Position numbers and translations under genes: made by a program
Notes under the pieces: model-generated
Told to the model about the DNA's origin: nothing
Database searches by the model: none
The model's input: only the letters and a program-made list of their open reading frames with translations
Assembly: GCF_001417775.1 (NCBI RefSeq)
Contig: NZ_BBZJ01000014.1
Span: 372,001-436,000, forward strand
Source of the DNA: Streptomyces sp. TP-A0356
GTDB taxonomy: Bacteria; Actinomycetota; Actinomycetes; Streptomycetales; Streptomycetaceae
Direction: 5' to 3'
DNA length: 64,000 nucleotides
Shown: positions 62,371-64,000 of the stretch, piece by piece
Position numbering within the stretch: position 1 is the stretch's first letter
Layout: the number at the start of each line of letters is the position of its first letter

Positions 62371-62470
62371 CTTGGGCGGGCGCCGCCCCGGAAGAACTCC
62401 GCGGCGTCCCGGTCGACTCATATGACGGAAGGTCAACTCTCCGTCACCGACAAGTGGTTTCATCTTCCAC

Positions 62471-64000
62471 ATGAATCCCATCGCGTTCGGTGACCTCCTC
62501 GAACTCAGGATCCGGCTGGAAGTGCTCGCGCAGGAGGCGGACCGCCGCCTCGTCACTGTCTTCGGTTCGGGGATCAGCAACTCGGTACTGCCGGGCGTTC
62601 CGGAGCTGACGGAGCTCTTCCGGGAGCATGTGCCACGCGCGGGCAGGGCGAGGTTCGACGCGACGATCGACGCCCTCCCGGATCCGGGACTCAAGTACCA
62701 GAACGCCGCGGCCATCCTGACCAGGCAGGCCGGTGAGCACACGGTGATGCGCGCGATCCGGACCGCCGTGCTGCAGGCATGCCGCGACGTGCCGAAGGAG
62801 GAGGCCGCCAAGGTCGCGAGGAACGAGGAGCAGTGCCGTGCGCTCGTCCGCGACACCGGGTCCTGGGAGATTCCGCTGGGATACCAGAGGTTCGCCCACT
62901 TCTTCGCGTCCCTGGACGGCAGCGTGCGCGGCCCCGTCATCACCACGAACTTCGATCCGCTCATCGAGATCGCGCTGACCAAGGCCGGTGTCGACGCTGT
63001 CGCCATCCCGGTCACCACCGACTCCGCTCCCACGCCCGATCAGCTCCGGGAGGCAACCACCCACCCGGTGCTGCACCTTCACGGGTACTGGACCGGCCCC
63101 GCGACGAGCAACGTGCCCTCCCGGATCACTGCGGACAGGCCTCAGCTCGACGCCGTGCTCCAGAAGATGCTCACGAACTCCGTGGTGCTCGTCGTGGGGT
63201 ACAGCGGCTGGCTCGACGGCTTCATGAAGAGCCTGCGCAGCCGGATTCTCAACGACGCGGACCTCCTGCAGGCCGAAGTCCTCTGGGCGGCCCACGAGTC
63301 GGAGCCGGCCGATGCCCTAGGGGATGGCGTGCTCAACGAACTCGTGAGTGCGCCCGGCTTCAGTCTCTATCTGGGGATCGACGGCCATGAGCTCTTCGGC
63401 GGCGAACTCGACGCGGACGGTGTCGAGGCGCAGGAGAAGGCGTCCCCCTTCGGCTACTCGCGAGTGCCGCGACGGGCCCCCTCCTCGCAGTACGACCCCG
63501 CCCACTTCGCCGAGGGACGACGTCCGGACTGGGACGATGCAGGGCCCGGCCGCTGGCCCGTGCTCAGCTCCACACAGACGTTGGAGCAGGAACTCCTCGA
63601 CTGCCTGGAGAACGGCGGCGGAGGCGGTGTGGTCGCCATCGGCCCTCTCGGCGAGGGCAAATCGCTCGCGGTACGGCAGGTGGCCATGTCGCTCGCTTCC
63701 TCCCGGCAGGACTGGGACGTGCTGTGGCGCGAACCCGGGGCGCCCCCCATCAGCGAGTCCTGGCTGAGTGAGGTGCGCAACGCTTCGGACCGGGCCCTGA
63801 TCTGCATCGACGAAGCAGATCTGGTCATGGACGAACTCGTGGCCACCCAACGCGTCTGGGGGGTGAAGAACTCCGGCTTCGCGTTCCTGCTCGCCAGCCA
63901 CGACCGGCTGTGGTGGCAGGGCGCAGGTTCCTATCTGCGCCCGCACATCAGTCCCGTTCTCTTCCACGGCATCACGAGCGAGGACGCCGGCAACATCGCA
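62471..64000 (+). CDS. SIR2-domain plus P-loop (STAND-like) NTPase, putative anti-phage effector, 3' end beyond the window
   Basis: 510 codons, no stop before the window end. ATG at 62471 lacks a ribosome site. Residues 1-260: SIR2-like fold with VFGSGIS (30-36), ITTNFDPLIE (about 157-166), HLHGYW (about 202) and VVLVVGYSGWLDGFMKSL (about 240-258). After a linker comes a P-loop NTPase: Walker A GPLGEGKS (391-398) and Walker B LICIDEADLV (about 444-453). This is the layout of SIR2-STAND (Avs5-like) and related defence effectors, in which the SIR2 part depletes NAD+ when the NTPase part detects infection. Codons end in A or T more often than in the neighbours. The C-terminal sensor region is not visible. 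Function is inferred. Confidence 0.85.
   Translation, partial: MNPIAFGDLLELRIRLEVLAQEADRRLVTVFGSGISNSVLPGVPELTELFREHVPRAGRARFDATIDALPDPGLKYQNAAAILTRQAGEHTVMRAIRTAVLQACRDVPKEEAAKVARNEEQCRALVRDTGSWEIPLGYQRFAHFFASLDGSVRGPVITTNFDPLIEIALTKAGVDAVAIPVTTDSAPTPDQLREATTHPVLHLHGYWTGPATSNVPSRITADRPQLDAVLQKMLTNSVVLVVGYSGWLDGFMKSLRSRILNDADLLQAEVLWAAHESEPADALGDGVLNELVSAPGFSLYLGIDGHELFGGELDADGVEAQEKASPFGYSRVPRRAPSSQYDPAHFAEGRRPDWDDAGPGRWPVLSSTQTLEQELLDCLENGGGGGVVAIGPLGEGKSLAVRQVAMSLASSRQDWDVLWREPGAPPISESWLSEVRNASDRALICIDEADLVMDELVATQRVWGVKNSGFAFLLASHDRLWWQGAGSYLRPHISPVLFHGITSEDAGNIA

Noticed and set aside
62421..62492. 23-codon frame just upstream of the SIR2/STAND gene (MTEGQLSVTDKWFHLPHESH...)
   Set aside because: Overlaps the large gene's start in another frame, has no ribosome site, and its codons are not Streptomyces-like enough to call.

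Overview
The window is high-GC actinobacterial chromosome, almost certainly Streptomyces. Codon third positions are nearly all G or C, GTG and TTG starts are common, and many starts sit 6-7 nt behind a TANNNT-type -10 box. From memory, the gene order matches the S. coelicolor core region that runs from the iron repressor (SCO4394) down to murQ (SCO4307). Most of the window is therefore conserved core, with accessory material between genes and at the right edge. No tRNA, rRNA, IS element, phage gene or CRISPR array was seen.

Layout. 1-5.4 kb: a DtxR-type repressor (cut by the window edge), a SIS-domain protein, a PAS-PAS-GAF protein, a possible small RNA, pdxH and a second citrate synthase. 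5.4-6.7 kb: an IPNS-like 2-oxoglutarate oxygenase behind a 25-codon leader peptide. 6.7-16.9 kb: an eight-gene minus-strand operon (DinB-like protein, AtuA, acyl-CoA carboxylase beta and alpha, acyl-CoA dehydrogenase, CoA ligase, crotonase, TetR). Several of its genes overlap by 4 bases, and one promoter overlaps a dyad. It looks like a pathway for methyl-branched acyl-CoA (terpenoid or leucine type). 17.2-19.6 kb: a 44-residue Lys/Pro-rich peptide and an ABC exporter. 19.8-27.3 kb: EamA exporter, FemX-like ligase, FAD/Fe-S oxidase, serC and an SGNH hydrolase. 27.3-34.7 kb: aldo/keto reductase, a 0.75-kb array of about 32-bp repeats, a 29-residue membrane peptide, RNA cyclic phosphodiesterase, MarR-MFS, an RHH regulator, an AzgA-type permease and DUF2530. 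34.8-46.5 kb: CtpE-like P-type ATPase, a sacsin-like GHKL protein, DUF3027, MFS, DUF2771 lipoprotein, mqnB-mqnD of the futalosine menaquinone route, and a cold-shock protein. 46.5-57 kb: HAD phosphatase, a HAAS-like membrane protein, the XPB helicase pair, HelD and a secreted protease. 57-62.4 kb: cutC, an HD hydrolase, a DinB-GNAT fusion, two small genes, MurR and MurQ. 62.5 kb to the end: the first 510 codons of a SIR2-plus-P-loop (STAND-like) protein, which looks like an anti-phage effector and the probable start of a defence island.

Recurring themes. (1) Many intergenic regions carry short tandem duplications placed just after stop codons, sometimes repeating the stop itself (EamA, DUF2530, AzgA, aldo/keto reductase, XPB, HelD). 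(2) Convergent pairs are separated by strong bidirectional hairpins; one holds both stop codons in its arms. (3) Dyads lie at the promoters of marR, murR, the RHH gene and the acyl-CoA operon. The items most worth a second look are the SIR2/STAND gene, the repeat array whose units can form small hairpins with mostly GNRA-type loops, the peptide next to the ABC exporter, and the possible small RNA at 2.9-3.16 kb.
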